A stretch of DNA of 5,583 bases from an uncultured Bacteroidales bacterium (GCA_905236195.1 CAJOOX010000001.1:1-5583), one strand, 5' to 3'. Shown: positions 1 through 5,583, counted from the first letter of the stretch. Notes: a model not told the origin generated them from the sequence alone. Program-made: numbers and translations.

Positions 1-408
1 CCGCCAAGACTTGTCCTTTTGGCGGATAAACACCTCGCTCACCATGAAGGGAAAGCGTACCTCGTGACCGCCCACCTCTGAGGTCAGATGGATGTTGCTA
101 TAGACCGTGCCGACGTTCTCGTCGGTAAACTTCACTTCCTGAGAATGCACGTCGGCATGCTTGTACCAGATGCCGCCGCTGCGGATAATATCCACCTCCT
201 GCTGCTTGCCCCAGCCGCCACCCATGTGGACGAACTGCGCATTGTCGAGGAACAGTTCACTGAGGCGGTCGGCATTCTTCTCTGCCATCCACGCCCACTT
301 CTGATTCGACAGGTCGATGAGCGTCTGCTCTTCTTTCGTAAAACTCTGCTGCGCCCAGGCCGTCATACATGCAACGGCAAACAGGGCTAATGTCATCATC
401 TTTTTCAT
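1..408 (-). CDS. Secreted NTF2-like / SnoaL-like (DUF4440-type) protein, 3' end cut off by window
   Basis: The open frame starts at the ATG at 408 and runs without a stop through all 136 codons to the window edge, so the C-terminus is missing. The N-terminus MKKMMTLALFAVACMTAWAQ is a signal peptide with a likely signal peptidase I site after AWA (residues 17-19). An alternative lipobox around Cys14 (AVAC) is weaker. The mature part begins with an acidic/polar helix (FTKEEQTLIDLSNQKWAWM), then a helix with DRLSELF and strand-like segments (AQFVHMGGGWG near residues 56-66, VGTVYSNIHL, HEVRFPFMVSEVFIRQ). That order is typical of small NTF2-fold proteins of the SnoaL/DUF4440 kind, which act as lyases, isomerases or binding proteins; no specific activity can be assigned. 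AAGGAG lies 3 bases before this ATG. An in-frame ATG at 423 would add five residues (MNKEY). It follows the lipoprotein flavodoxin by 37 bases and is probably cotranscribed with it. The assignment rests on pattern recognition of the partial protein. Confidence 0.72.
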   Translation of the reverse strand, partial: MKKMMTLALFAVACMTAWAQQSFTKEEQTLIDLSNQKWAWMAEKNADRLSELFLDNAQFVHMGGGWGKQQEVDIIRSGGIWYKHADVHSQEVKFTDENVGTVYSNIHLTSEVGGHEVRFPFMVSEVFIRQKDKSWR

Positions 409-445
409 ATACTCCTTGTTCATTATGCTATAATATCTGTAGTCT

Positions 446-1084
446 CTATTTTGTAAATCCTAAACCATTGAGCCAGTTGGCGATGGCAGAAGCCTGACTA
501 CCAGCCTGATTGCCACGGGTATGGAAACCGCTGGTGCTGACGCTGGCACCTGGCTCCTCGCGCTGCACGACGCTGACGGCATCGGCCAGTCCGCTGCCCT
601 CGTGAGTCGTGAATAGCATCACATTCTTTCCCGACAGGTCGTAGGCATCGAGAAAACTGTAGATAGGCATCGGCACGGTGTACCACCATACGGGCGTGCC
701 AATAAAGATGTTCTTATAGTCGCCAAGATTCTCCAAGCGGGAGGTCAACGCGGGGTGAGTACCATCCGCTTTCTCCTTGTTGGCAAAGTCGGCCAGTTCT
801 TGATAGACAATGGGGTAATAGCCGTCGGCCACTGTAATGTGGTGGATGTCGGCTTCTGTCTGGTCGGCTATCTGCTGCGCCACGAACTGCGTGGCACTCA
901 TCCCGTTCACCACTGGTGTCGCCCCCGTCGAGGCATCCACACCGTCGGGCATGGGGCCGTTGAAATACACCACCAGCGTCTTGCCGTCCGTATTCTCCAC
1001 GGGCTTCACCGGCTCGTCGTTGTTGTCATCACTACTGCAGCCAATCAGAAGTGCGGCTGCCATCAATGTCAGAATCTTCTTCAT
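446..1084 (-). CDS. Lipoprotein flavodoxin-family protein (Flavodoxin_4-like)
   Basis: A 212-residue protein whose N-terminus MKKILTLMAAALLIGC is a lipoprotein signal; Cys16 would be the lipidated residue (lipobox LIGC). It is followed by SSDDNNDE, an acidic stretch like those that send Bacteroidota lipoproteins to the cell surface. The flavodoxin fold shows as strand 1 (TLVVYF, 36-41), helix 1 (SATQFVAQQIADQTEADI, 63-80), a region rich in Tyr/Pro (YYPIVYQELADFANKE), strand 3 (YKNIFIGTPVWWYTVPMP, 123-140) with the family's Trp-Trp-Tyr loop, strand 4 (KNVMLFTTHEGSG, 153-165) and a C-terminal helix (IANWLNGLGF). Classical flavodoxins bind FMN with a T/SxTGxT loop after strand 1. Here that place holds an insertion (NGPMPDGVDASTGATPVVNG, 42-61), as in a known long-loop subgroup, so FMN binding is uncertain. 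I chose the start at 1084 over an in-frame ATG at 1135 because it gives a proper signal peptide and lies downstream of a -7 box. A second family member is at 5231-5583. Confidence 0.9.
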   Translation of the reverse strand: MKKILTLMAAALLIGCSSDDNNDEPVKPVENTDGKTLVVYFNGPMPDGVDASTGATPVVNGMSATQFVAQQIADQTEADIHHITVADGYYPIVYQELADFANKEKADGTHPALTSRLENLGDYKNIFIGTPVWWYTVPMPIYSFLDAYDLSGKNVMLFTTHEGSGLADAVSVVQREEPGASVSTSGFHTRGNQAGSQASAIANWLNGLGFTK

Positions 1085-1112
1085 ATTTTTACAAGCGTTT
1101 AATTTCACGGTG

Positions 1113-1120
1113 CAAAAATA
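1113..1120 (-). promoter_or_regulatory. Bacteroidota-type -7 promoter box for the lipoprotein flavodoxin
   Basis: On the minus strand this reads TATTTTTG, a full match to the TAnnTTTG -7 box used by the primary sigma factor of Bacteroidota. It lies in the 102-base gap between the AraC-family gene and the flavodoxin, about 28 bases before the ATG at 1084, giving a short A-rich leader (…GTAAAAATATG). No convincing TTTG -33 box is seen at the usual distance: the nearest TTG is only 12 bases upstream of the box. The promoter would probably also serve the NTF2-like gene downstream. No intrinsic terminator for the AraC-family gene was found in this gap, so some read-through into the flavodoxin is possible. 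Confidence 0.55.
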
Positions 1121-1186
1121 CGAAGATTTATCCAAGGGGCTTTAATAATTTTTGCGGGTATAATTTCACTTTTTCCCTTTTCGTAC

Positions 1187-1999
1187 CTACTCCCTCAAAT
1201 CTGAGGGCGAAACGCCGAGGAATTTCTGCACGTAGCGGGTGAAATAGCTGGGCGAGGAGAAACCGTAGAGGTCGGTGAGTTCCGTGAGCGTCTTATTGCG
1301 GTGGCGCAACTGGCGGCTGATGTCGAGAGCCGTGTAGCGGTTGATCCAGTAGTTGGCAGCATAGCCGCTCACCTTCTTCGACACCTCCGAAAGATACTTC
1401 GTCGTGACGCAGAGTTTGTCGGCATAGTAGCCTATCTCGCGGTTCTTGCGGTAGTCACCCCGTTCCAGCAACTCCAGGAACTGCTGCATCACCTGAGCAT
1501 ACTGCGTGGTGATTTTCTCGCCCAACCCGTTCTGCTGGGCATGGAAATCGAAGAAGTCGATAATCATGCACTGCACGGCATTGATCATTGCGTCGCGGTG
1601 GAAGTTGTGCCTGCTGTAGGCCAATCGGCGCTGGATGTAGTCGAAGTCGAGCACACAGACCTTCTGCTGGTCAGGCGTAAGATGCATCACTGGGTTCTGG
1701 AACAGTGCCAGCGACCCCTTCATGCCGTAGTTCGATTGCGGCGTAGAGATTTCGATAAACTCAGGCGTGACGTAGATGACCGACACGCGGAAATCCTCCG
1801 TAGGGTGTAGGCTCTCCACGAGGTCTCCCCGTCGTAGTATCAGACAGTCGCCCGCTGCCAGCGTAAACACCTTATTACTATACGTAAACGTGCAGCATCC
1901 CTCATGGCAGTAGGCATGACAGAGATAGTTGGCAAGCCGTCCCCTGCCGATGTCCTCCAAAGTAGAGGCAATGATGATATGCTCTTGATCGTCGTCCAT
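1187..1999 (-). CDS. AraC-family transcriptional regulator with N-terminal cupin-like sensor domain
   Basis: A 270-residue DNA-binding regulator. Residues about 20-85 form the cupin-like sensing half common in AraC proteins (CTFTYSNKVFTLAAGDCLIL, where the AAGD turn is typical). Residues about 165-270 are the two-helix-turn-helix domain. The first HTH is near 188-208 (ADKLCVTTKYLSEVSKKVSG) and the second near 238-262. The second carries the family signature GFSSPSYFTRYVQKFLGVSP, which matches the usual G-F-x-S/D-x-S-Y-F-x-R-x-F-K-K pattern with Val-Gln in place of Phe-Lys. Length is normal for the family. The sensor is rich in Cys: 27, 31, 35, 36 and 52, with His28 and His32 in between. The gene sits between the hydrolase/cupin/dehydrogenase operon upstream and the lipoprotein flavodoxin downstream, all on one strand, so it probably regulates one or both. 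The ATG at 1999 is only 8 bases behind a -7 box. The next in-frame Met is residue 93, inside the sensor, which favours this start. Inducer and target sites are unknown. Confidence 0.93.
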   Translation of the reverse strand: MDDDQEHIIIASTLEDIGRGRLANYLCHAYCHEGCCTFTYSNKVFTLAAGDCLILRRGDLVESLHPTEDFRVSVIYVTPEFIEISTPQSNYGMKGSLALFQNPVMHLTPDQQKVCVLDFDYIQRRLAYSRHNFHRDAMINAVQCMIIDFFDFHAQQNGLGEKITTQYAQVMQQFLELLERGDYRKNREIGYYADKLCVTTKYLSEVSKKVSGYAANYWINRYTALDISRQLRHRNKTLTELTDLYGFSSPSYFTRYVQKFLGVSPSDLRE

Positions 2000-2007
2000 T
2001 TATGGGG

Positions 2008-2015
2008 CAAAGATA
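2008..2015 (-). promoter_or_regulatory. Bacteroidota-type -7 box for the AraC-family gene (nearly leaderless start)
   Basis: The minus strand reads TATCTTTG, a full match to TAnnTTTG, followed by CCCCATAA and then the ATG at 1999. With the usual distance from box to start site, transcription would begin within a few bases of the ATG. A weak -33 candidate (TTCG, near 2033-2036) lies inside the hairpin loop of the upstream operon's terminator. The -7 box directly abuts the terminator's T-tract. Confidence 0.55.
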
Positions 2016-2017
2016 AG

Positions 2018-2049
2018 AAAAATCCTCCATACCGAAGTGATATGGAGGA
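2018..2049 (-). terminator. Intrinsic terminator of the hydrolase-cupin-dehydrogenase operon
   Basis: Read on the minus strand, TCCTCCATA (2049-2041) pairs perfectly with TATGGAGGA (2031-2023) around a 9-base loop TCACTTCGG that contains cTTCGg, a very stable tetraloop. The stem is followed at once by TTTTT (2022-2018) and then CTT. It begins 27 bases after the stop of the alcohol dehydrogenase and just before the AraC-family gene, so it closes the upstream operon. Confidence 0.88.
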
Positions 2050-2075
2050 ATATTTTGAGATTTATTAAGGAGAAT

Positions 2076-3215
2076 CTACTCGCACTCCCTGAGAATCAGT
2101 TCCAGTTCATCAGCCGTCAATTGTTTGCAGCAGCCAGGGGTGATGATGGTGGATTCTGCGATAGCACGGCGAGTGGTATCATCGAGGGTGATACCTATTT
2201 CACTAAGTTTGGTGGGGAGCCCACAGTCGTATATAAAGTCGGCAAGGAAATCGATGCCGTCTTTGGCATGATCTATAAGCCAGACTTCCTGCGCCCAACG
2301 GTCGAATTTCTCTTCTGCTGACTTATAGATGTGGCGGTAGAGGGTGGGGTGGAGCACGGCGAGGCCCTGGCCATGATTGCAGTCGGTGTAGGCTCCGAGT
2401 TGGTGCTCCAGCATGTGGCACTGGAAGTCGGTCTGCTTGCCGAGTTTCAACAGGCCGTTCTCGCCCATTGCCGATGCCCACATCAGTTCCGAGCGGGCGT
2501 GGTCGTCGGCGGGATTGGCAATGATAGCCTTCATGTTCTGGATGACGCTGCGCTGCACGGCCTCGTTGATTTCGTCACTCAGATTACTGCGATGGGGATT
2601 CCCGAAATAAGTTTCCATGCAATGGCTCAGCGTGTCGAAGGCTCCGCTGATGACCTGCTTCATCGGCACGGTCTTTGTCAGGTCGGGGTCAAGGATGGCG
2701 AAGTCTGCAAAGCAGCCCCAGAGCGGACTCTTCATCTTTTTTTCCTCGTTGGTTATCACGGCACCATTGTTCTGCTCAGAACCCGTGCCGCTGGCAGTCA
2801 CGATGACTCCAAGAGGGATAAAGTCTGTTGGAATCTTATGCTCTGCATACTCATAGTCCCAGATGTCGCTGTCGAGTCGCGCCTGTGCCGAGACTATCTT
2901 GCAGCAGTCGCTCACCGAGCCGCCACCAACAGCGAGGATGAAATCGACCTGACTCTCACGAGCCAACCTTGCGCCCTCCAGCACCTTTGCATAAGTCGGG
3001 TTAGGCATGATGCCGCCGAAGTCCACAATAGTCTTGCCCGCCTCTTTCAGTATCTTAACAATGTGGTCGTACAGTCCCGTGCGCTTCAGCGAACCGCCAC
3101 CATATGCCAGCATCACCGTCTTTCCATATCTCTGCAGCTCTTTTCGGAGTGAATCCTCAAAGCATCCCTGTCCGAAGTGTATGCGGACAGGAAATTCATA
3201 ATCAAATCTGTTCAT
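2076..3215 (-). CDS. Iron-type (group III) alcohol dehydrogenase, YqhD/BDH-like
   Basis: A 379-residue cytoplasmic oxidoreductase, full length for the family, with no signal peptide (MNRFDYEFPVRIHFGQG). Members reduce aldehydes to alcohols with NAD(P)H. The dinucleotide-binding half shows YGGGSLKRTG (38-47), FGGIMPNP (66-73) and AVGGGSVSDCCK (95-106). The TASGTGSEQNNGAVI segment (140-154) is the family's conserved phosphate/substrate region. The metal ligands are all present: Asp194 and His198 (GAFDTLSHCMETY), His267 (CHMLEHQLG) and His281 (NHGQGLAVLHP). As I recall, these numbers equal the ligand positions of E. coli YqhD, a broad NADPH aldehyde reductase. A Gly follows the dinucleotide loop in YqhD but here there is a Cys pair (104-105), and the protein has 11 Cys in all. 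The start lies 2 bases after the cupin gene's stop, implying translational coupling, with only an A-rich ribosome site. A strong terminator follows. Physiological substrate is unknown; a role in clearing reactive aldehydes is inference. Confidence 0.95.
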   Translation of the reverse strand: MNRFDYEFPVRIHFGQGCFEDSLRKELQRYGKTVMLAYGGGSLKRTGLYDHIVKILKEAGKTIVDFGGIMPNPTYAKVLEGARLARESQVDFILAVGGGSVSDCCKIVSAQARLDSDIWDYEYAEHKIPTDFIPLGVIVTASGTGSEQNNGAVITNEEKKMKSPLWGCFADFAILDPDLTKTVPMKQVISGAFDTLSHCMETYFGNPHRSNLSDEINEAVQRSVIQNMKAIIANPADDHARSELMWASAMGENGLLKLGKQTDFQCHMLEHQLGAYTDCNHGQGLAVLHPTLYRHIYKSAEEKFDRWAQEVWLIDHAKDGIDFLADFIYDCGLPTKLSEIGITLDDTTRRAIAESTIITPGCCKQLTADELELILRECE

Positions 3216-3217
3216 TG

Positions 3218-4147
3218 TTATTCTTTTGGTAGTTTATCATACTCTTCCTTGCTCAACATCTCGTCCGTCCACACCACGGCGGGACGATCGGGATTTGTGC
3301 CTGCTGCCAGATGGGCGAAGCGCGAGTTGGGAGCAGCACCGTGCCAGTGCTTCACGTTGGGCTGACATATCACTACGTCGCCGGGATGTATCACCTCCAC
3401 GGGCTGACCCTCTATCTGGTGGTAGCCGATGCCGTCGGTCGCAATGAGTATCTGCCCTCCCGGATGGATGTGCCAGGCATTGATGACACCCGGCTCGAAC
3501 ACGACATAGTGAAGGCCCGGCGCACCAGCCACATTCCCTGTGAACACAGTATTCGCCAAGCGAATAGGCCCGTTGAATGTCGGTAGCGACATCGTAGAGT
3601 CAGGGGCAGCAAACATCAGGCTGTCCTTATTCGTCGGATGCCCGTACTCCTCCATCTTCACATTGGCATAGTACTCGTCAGTGATGGTGTTATCCCTGTC
3701 TGTCTTCGTAGAATCGGGCCGCCACGACATATCGTAGATAACCACCTGCGAAAACCAGTTGTCCTTCGTGGCTCCATGCCAGTGGCGCACACCGGCAGGA
3801 ATCTGCAGCACGTCGCCCTTGCGCAGAATCTGCGCAGGCTTGCCTTCCTCCTGATAGAGTCCCACGCCACCGGTCACCAGCACTACCATGCCGCCGTGAC
3901 GGTGCCAACTGCTGTGTGCTCCTGGTGCAAACGTCACCGTGTTGGTTTGTGGGAAATTGAACACCGAATCCAGCGCAATCATCGGTCTCAGAAACGCCTC
4001 GCCCGTGAATGCCGGATTCTGAATCTTCTCACCCATTGGGAATGTCAGTTGCTCCCGTGTCACTCCCACTTCGGAAGTGGTAGCAGGCTTGCTGCCGCAC
4101 GAAGCCAGCAGCAACCCCGACAATACATAAATAATTGTCTTCTTCAT
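3218..4147 (-). CDS. Lipoprotein with two tandem cupin domains (hydroxynitrile-lyase-like cupins)
   Basis: A 309-residue protein with lipoprotein signal MKKTIIYVLSGLLLASC (Cys17 lipidated), followed by GSKPATT with no acidic export tag, so a periplasm-facing inner-leaflet location is likely. Two copies of the same small cupin follow. The first has GAHSSWHRHGGM (76-87) and PAGVRHWHGA (117-126). The second has GVINAWHIHPGGQ (220-232) and QPNVKHWHGA (262-271). In bacterial cupin hydroxynitrile lyases and their relatives the metal is held by His, His, Gln and His. The second domain keeps them as His226, His228, Gln232 and His267. The first has His82, His84, His122, but Met87 where the Gln should be. 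Both keep the turn KGD/PGD before the second motif. Relatives act as lyases, decarboxylases or dioxygenases, so the reaction cannot be named. It sits 12 bases after the hydrolase gene and 2 bases before the alcohol dehydrogenase. A linker (about 143-200) rich in Asp/Thr/Tyr separates the domains. Confidence 0.92.
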   Translation of the reverse strand: MKKTIIYVLSGLLLASCGSKPATTSEVGVTREQLTFPMGEKIQNPAFTGEAFLRPMIALDSVFNFPQTNTVTFAPGAHSSWHRHGGMVVLVTGGVGLYQEEGKPAQILRKGDVLQIPAGVRHWHGATKDNWFSQVVIYDMSWRPDSTKTDRDNTITDEYYANVKMEEYGHPTNKDSLMFAAPDSTMSLPTFNGPIRLANTVFTGNVAGAPGLHYVVFEPGVINAWHIHPGGQILIATDGIGYHQIEGQPVEVIHPGDVVICQPNVKHWHGAAPNSRFAHLAAGTNPDRPAVVWTDEMLSKEEYDKLPKE

Positions 4148-4159
4148 CGCTGTCCGTCT

Positions 4160-5224
4160 TTATAGGTTATGTTCCTTTAACCATTTCTCCACCAGATCGG
4201 CAATCTCGCTGTTGTTCATCTCCTGGAACATGAAGTGGCTGTTGCCCTTGATGCCCTCGTCGGGCAGATAGATGACCTTCGCGTTGCCGCCGTCCTTATT
4301 GTATTGTGCGGCAAACTCGCGGCACTGCCCAAGCACCATCCGCCAGAAACCTGTCGACTGGATGTCCTCGGGGCCGTTCTCGATGTAGTCGCCGAAGAGG
4401 AACAGCATGGGTACCTTCGCAGCGAGGAACTTCTGGTACTCCTCCGAGCCTATCTGCGGAGCGAAGCCCGGCTCCACGGCCACGATGGCTGCGATGTTCT
4501 CTGTCGCCGTCTGCCAGCCCACGCGACCACCCTGCGAATGGGTCACGTAGATACTCTTCTTGCCCGTCATCTGCTGCACATCTGCCAGCACGTCGCTCAG
4601 CACCGAGCCAAACAGTCGCTCGTCGTAGTTGCCCGTATTGGGCGTCATCTGACAGAAGAACTGCCGCTGAGCCTCGTCGCCCTCGGGGAACTGTGAACCC
4701 TCGTAGCGCTCCGGTGCCACGCGACCGATGCGGAAGTGGGTGTACCACGCCTGTTCGCCCACCTTGAACTTGCCGCCAGAAACGTCGCCCGGATCGGTCA
4801 CAATCTCCTCCGTCGCCCCCGCAGCACCGCGTCGCGGCTGGTCAACGAGGAACACGGGGTAGCCCTTCTTCAGAAACAGGTCCGACCATCCCTCGCGTCC
4901 GTCGGGAGTCGATTGCCAGCCCGTGCGCGTCTGTCCGTAGCCGTGCAGGAAGACGATGGGATTGCCCGTGCCAACCGCCGGAATTTGGTAGAACGTATTC
5001 GCATGATCCACGTGCGTCGTCGTGCCCTTGCGCTCCTGGTCCAGCCAGTTCTGCGTCGGGTCATACTCGCCCGTGATGGGTTCCGTCACCCGTCCGCCGG
5101 ATGAAAAGACACCCTGCTTCTCAATCACCAAGCCCTGCGGCTCCTGCTTCTGCTGCCCGCTCGTGCAGGCCACGATGGCGACGGCTGCTACAGCCACTGC
5201 GCCAAGAATCATCGATTTCTTCAT
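4160..5224 (-). CDS. Lipoprotein alpha/beta hydrolase (esterase-like)
   Basis: A 354-residue exported hydrolase. MKKSMILGAVAVAAVAIVAC is a lipoprotein signal with Cys20 lipidated (lipobox IVAC), followed by a polar Gln-rich linker. The alpha/beta hydrolase core shows the strand and oxyanion turn PIVFLHGYGQTR (89-100), the strand PVFLVDQPRRGAAG (123-136), the nucleophile elbow YVTHSQGGRVGW (226-237) with Ser230, and a late segment GIKGNSHFMFQEMNN (324-338) with His330 as the base. After strand 6 comes AIVAVEPGFAP (246-256). Glu251 is the best candidate for the acid, as in the Alcaligenes esterase 713-type enzymes I recall, rather than the usual Asp. A roughly 70-residue insertion (138-208), with aromatic and acidic stretches, forms a probable lid over the active site. 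Substrate is unknown; an ester or lactone is a guess. The start is 6 bases after the flavodoxin stop, and a TAAGG overlapping that stop can serve as ribosome site. It opens into the cupin gene 12 bases later. Confidence 0.93.
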   Translation of the reverse strand: MKKSMILGAVAVAAVAIVACTSGQQKQEPQGLVIEKQGVFSSGGRVTEPITGEYDPTQNWLDQERKGTTTHVDHANTFYQIPAVGTGNPIVFLHGYGQTRTGWQSTPDGREGWSDLFLKKGYPVFLVDQPRRGAAGATEEIVTDPGDVSGGKFKVGEQAWYTHFRIGRVAPERYEGSQFPEGDEAQRQFFCQMTPNTGNYDERLFGSVLSDVLADVQQMTGKKSIYVTHSQGGRVGWQTATENIAAIVAVEPGFAPQIGSEEYQKFLAAKVPMLFLFGDYIENGPEDIQSTGFWRMVLGQCREFAAQYNKDGGNAKVIYLPDEGIKGNSHFMFQEMNNSEIADLVEKWLKEHNL

Positions 5225-5230
5225 ATCGCC

Positions 5231-5583
5231 TTAGAATCCTATTTCGTTCAACCACTTGTCAATCCTCCCGTGCTTCGAGGCCATGTCCTTGCCGCCCATC
5301 TCCTTGGTCACGATGCAGATGCCGTCGCGGTGGTCGCTCTCGGGCGTAGCCTTCACGATGTCCTTCAGCGTCGATGACGGACCGCTGTAGGCCGTACAGA
5401 ACGGGATGACCGTCTTGCCCTTCAGGTCGTACTGCTCCAGGAACGTATAGACGGGCATCGGAGCCGTGTACCACCAAACGGGTACGCAGACGAACCCCAC
5501 GTCATACTGTGCCATGTTATCCACCTTTCCCTTGATAGTCGGACGCTCGCCAGCCTCCTTCTCAGCCTTGGCATCCTCGGTAC
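5231..5583 (-). CDS. Flavodoxin-family protein, 5' end outside window
   Basis: The last 116 residues of a flavodoxin; the reading frame is open to the right edge. The visible part begins TEDAKAEKEAGERPTIKGKV, the acidic loop and R-P-x-I segment found just before strand 3 in this family. Strand 3 and its loop follow (YDVGFVCVPVWWYTAPMPVY, visible residues 26-45), then strand 4 (KTVIPFCTAYSGPSS) and the C-terminal helix (IDKWLNEIGF). The FMN phosphate loop and any signal peptide lie outside the window. The GTG at 5524 and the ATG at 5515 are internal codons, not starts, because conserved family sequence continues upstream. The Trp-Trp-Tyr-x-x-Pro-Met-Pro motif is shared with the lipoprotein flavodoxin at 446-1084, so the two are paralogues. 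It is the first visible gene of the operon and ends 6 bases before the hydrolase. Confidence 0.92.
   Translation of the reverse strand, partial: TEDAKAEKEAGERPTIKGKVDNMAQYDVGFVCVPVWWYTAPMPVYTFLEQYDLKGKTVIPFCTAYSGPSSTLKDIVKATPESDHRDGICIVTKEMGGKDMASKHGRIDKWLNEIGF

Noticed and set aside
1085..1135. Possible 17-residue N-terminal extension of the lipoprotein flavodoxin from an ATG at 1135.
   Set aside because: The extension would put residues in front of a clear lipoprotein signal peptide and would start upstream of the likely -7 box at 1113-1120.
1136..1186. Search for a terminator behind the AraC-family gene.
   Set aside because: Only a 3-base GGG/CCC pairing with a long loop is present before an A/T-rich tract, which is too weak to call.
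1301..1810. Open frame of 169 codons on the plus strand.
   Set aside because: It is antisense to the AraC-family gene, low-complexity in Val/Leu/Arg, and matches no family I know.
2331..3152. Long open frame of 273 codons on the plus strand.
   Set aside because: It lies wholly inside the alcohol dehydrogenase gene, which has complete family motifs. The antisense product shows no recognisable domain and no promoter or ribosome site. It is an effect of codon use in the real gene.
4235..4767. Several 150-codon frames on both strands.
   Set aside because: They overlap the alpha/beta hydrolase, whose motifs are intact. The alternative products are rich in Arg, Pro and Ala as expected from GC-rich out-of-frame reading.
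5515..5524. GTG at 5524 or ATG at 5515 as start of the right-edge flavodoxin.
   Set aside because: The frame stays open to the window edge and the upstream residues match the conserved R-P-x-I-x-G-x-V region of flavodoxins, so the gene begins outside the window.

Overview
The window looks like a chromosomal piece from a member of the Bacteroidota, most likely order Bacteroidales (Prevotella/Bacteroides-like). The grounds are promoter -7 boxes of the TAnnTTTG type in front of two genes, A-rich or weak ribosome binding sites, lipoprotein signal peptides of Bacteroidales style (one followed by a run of Asp/Asn), and protein families common in that order. Genus cannot be fixed from the sequence alone. 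Every gene I can support is on the minus strand, so transcription runs from high to low coordinates. No RNA gene, mobile element, CRISPR array or other repeat array is visible, and no stretch over 300 bases lacks a gene.

In the direction of transcription the first block is a tight operon. It holds the C-terminal part of a flavodoxin-family protein (5231-5583, start outside the window), an exported lipoprotein alpha/beta hydrolase (4160-5224, 6 bases after it), a lipoprotein with two cupin domains (3218-4147, 12 bases later) and a cytoplasmic YqhD/BDH-type iron-dependent alcohol dehydrogenase (2076-3215, 2 bases later). The block ends at a clear intrinsic terminator with a TTCG loop (2018-2049).

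The second block starts immediately behind that terminator. An AraC-family regulator (1187-1999) has a TAnnTTTG box so close to its ATG that the transcript should be nearly leaderless. Next comes a second flavodoxin, this one lipid-anchored (446-1084) with its own -7 box. It is followed 37 bases later by a secreted NTF2-like/SnoaL-like protein (1-408) that runs off the left edge.

Taken together this resembles an AraC-associated small-molecule or redox-stress locus. The exported hydrolase and the hydroxynitrile-lyase-like double cupin could act on a small organic compound in the periplasm, the alcohol dehydrogenase could reduce an aldehyde or ketone in the cytoplasm, and the flavodoxins could supply electron transfer or quinone/flavin chemistry. 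The families are known. The joint pathway, substrate and inducer are inference. The most unusual points are the lipid-anchored flavodoxin with a non-canonical flavin loop, the unequal double cupin, the Cys-rich sensor domain of the regulator, and the overlapping terminator/promoter in front of that regulator.
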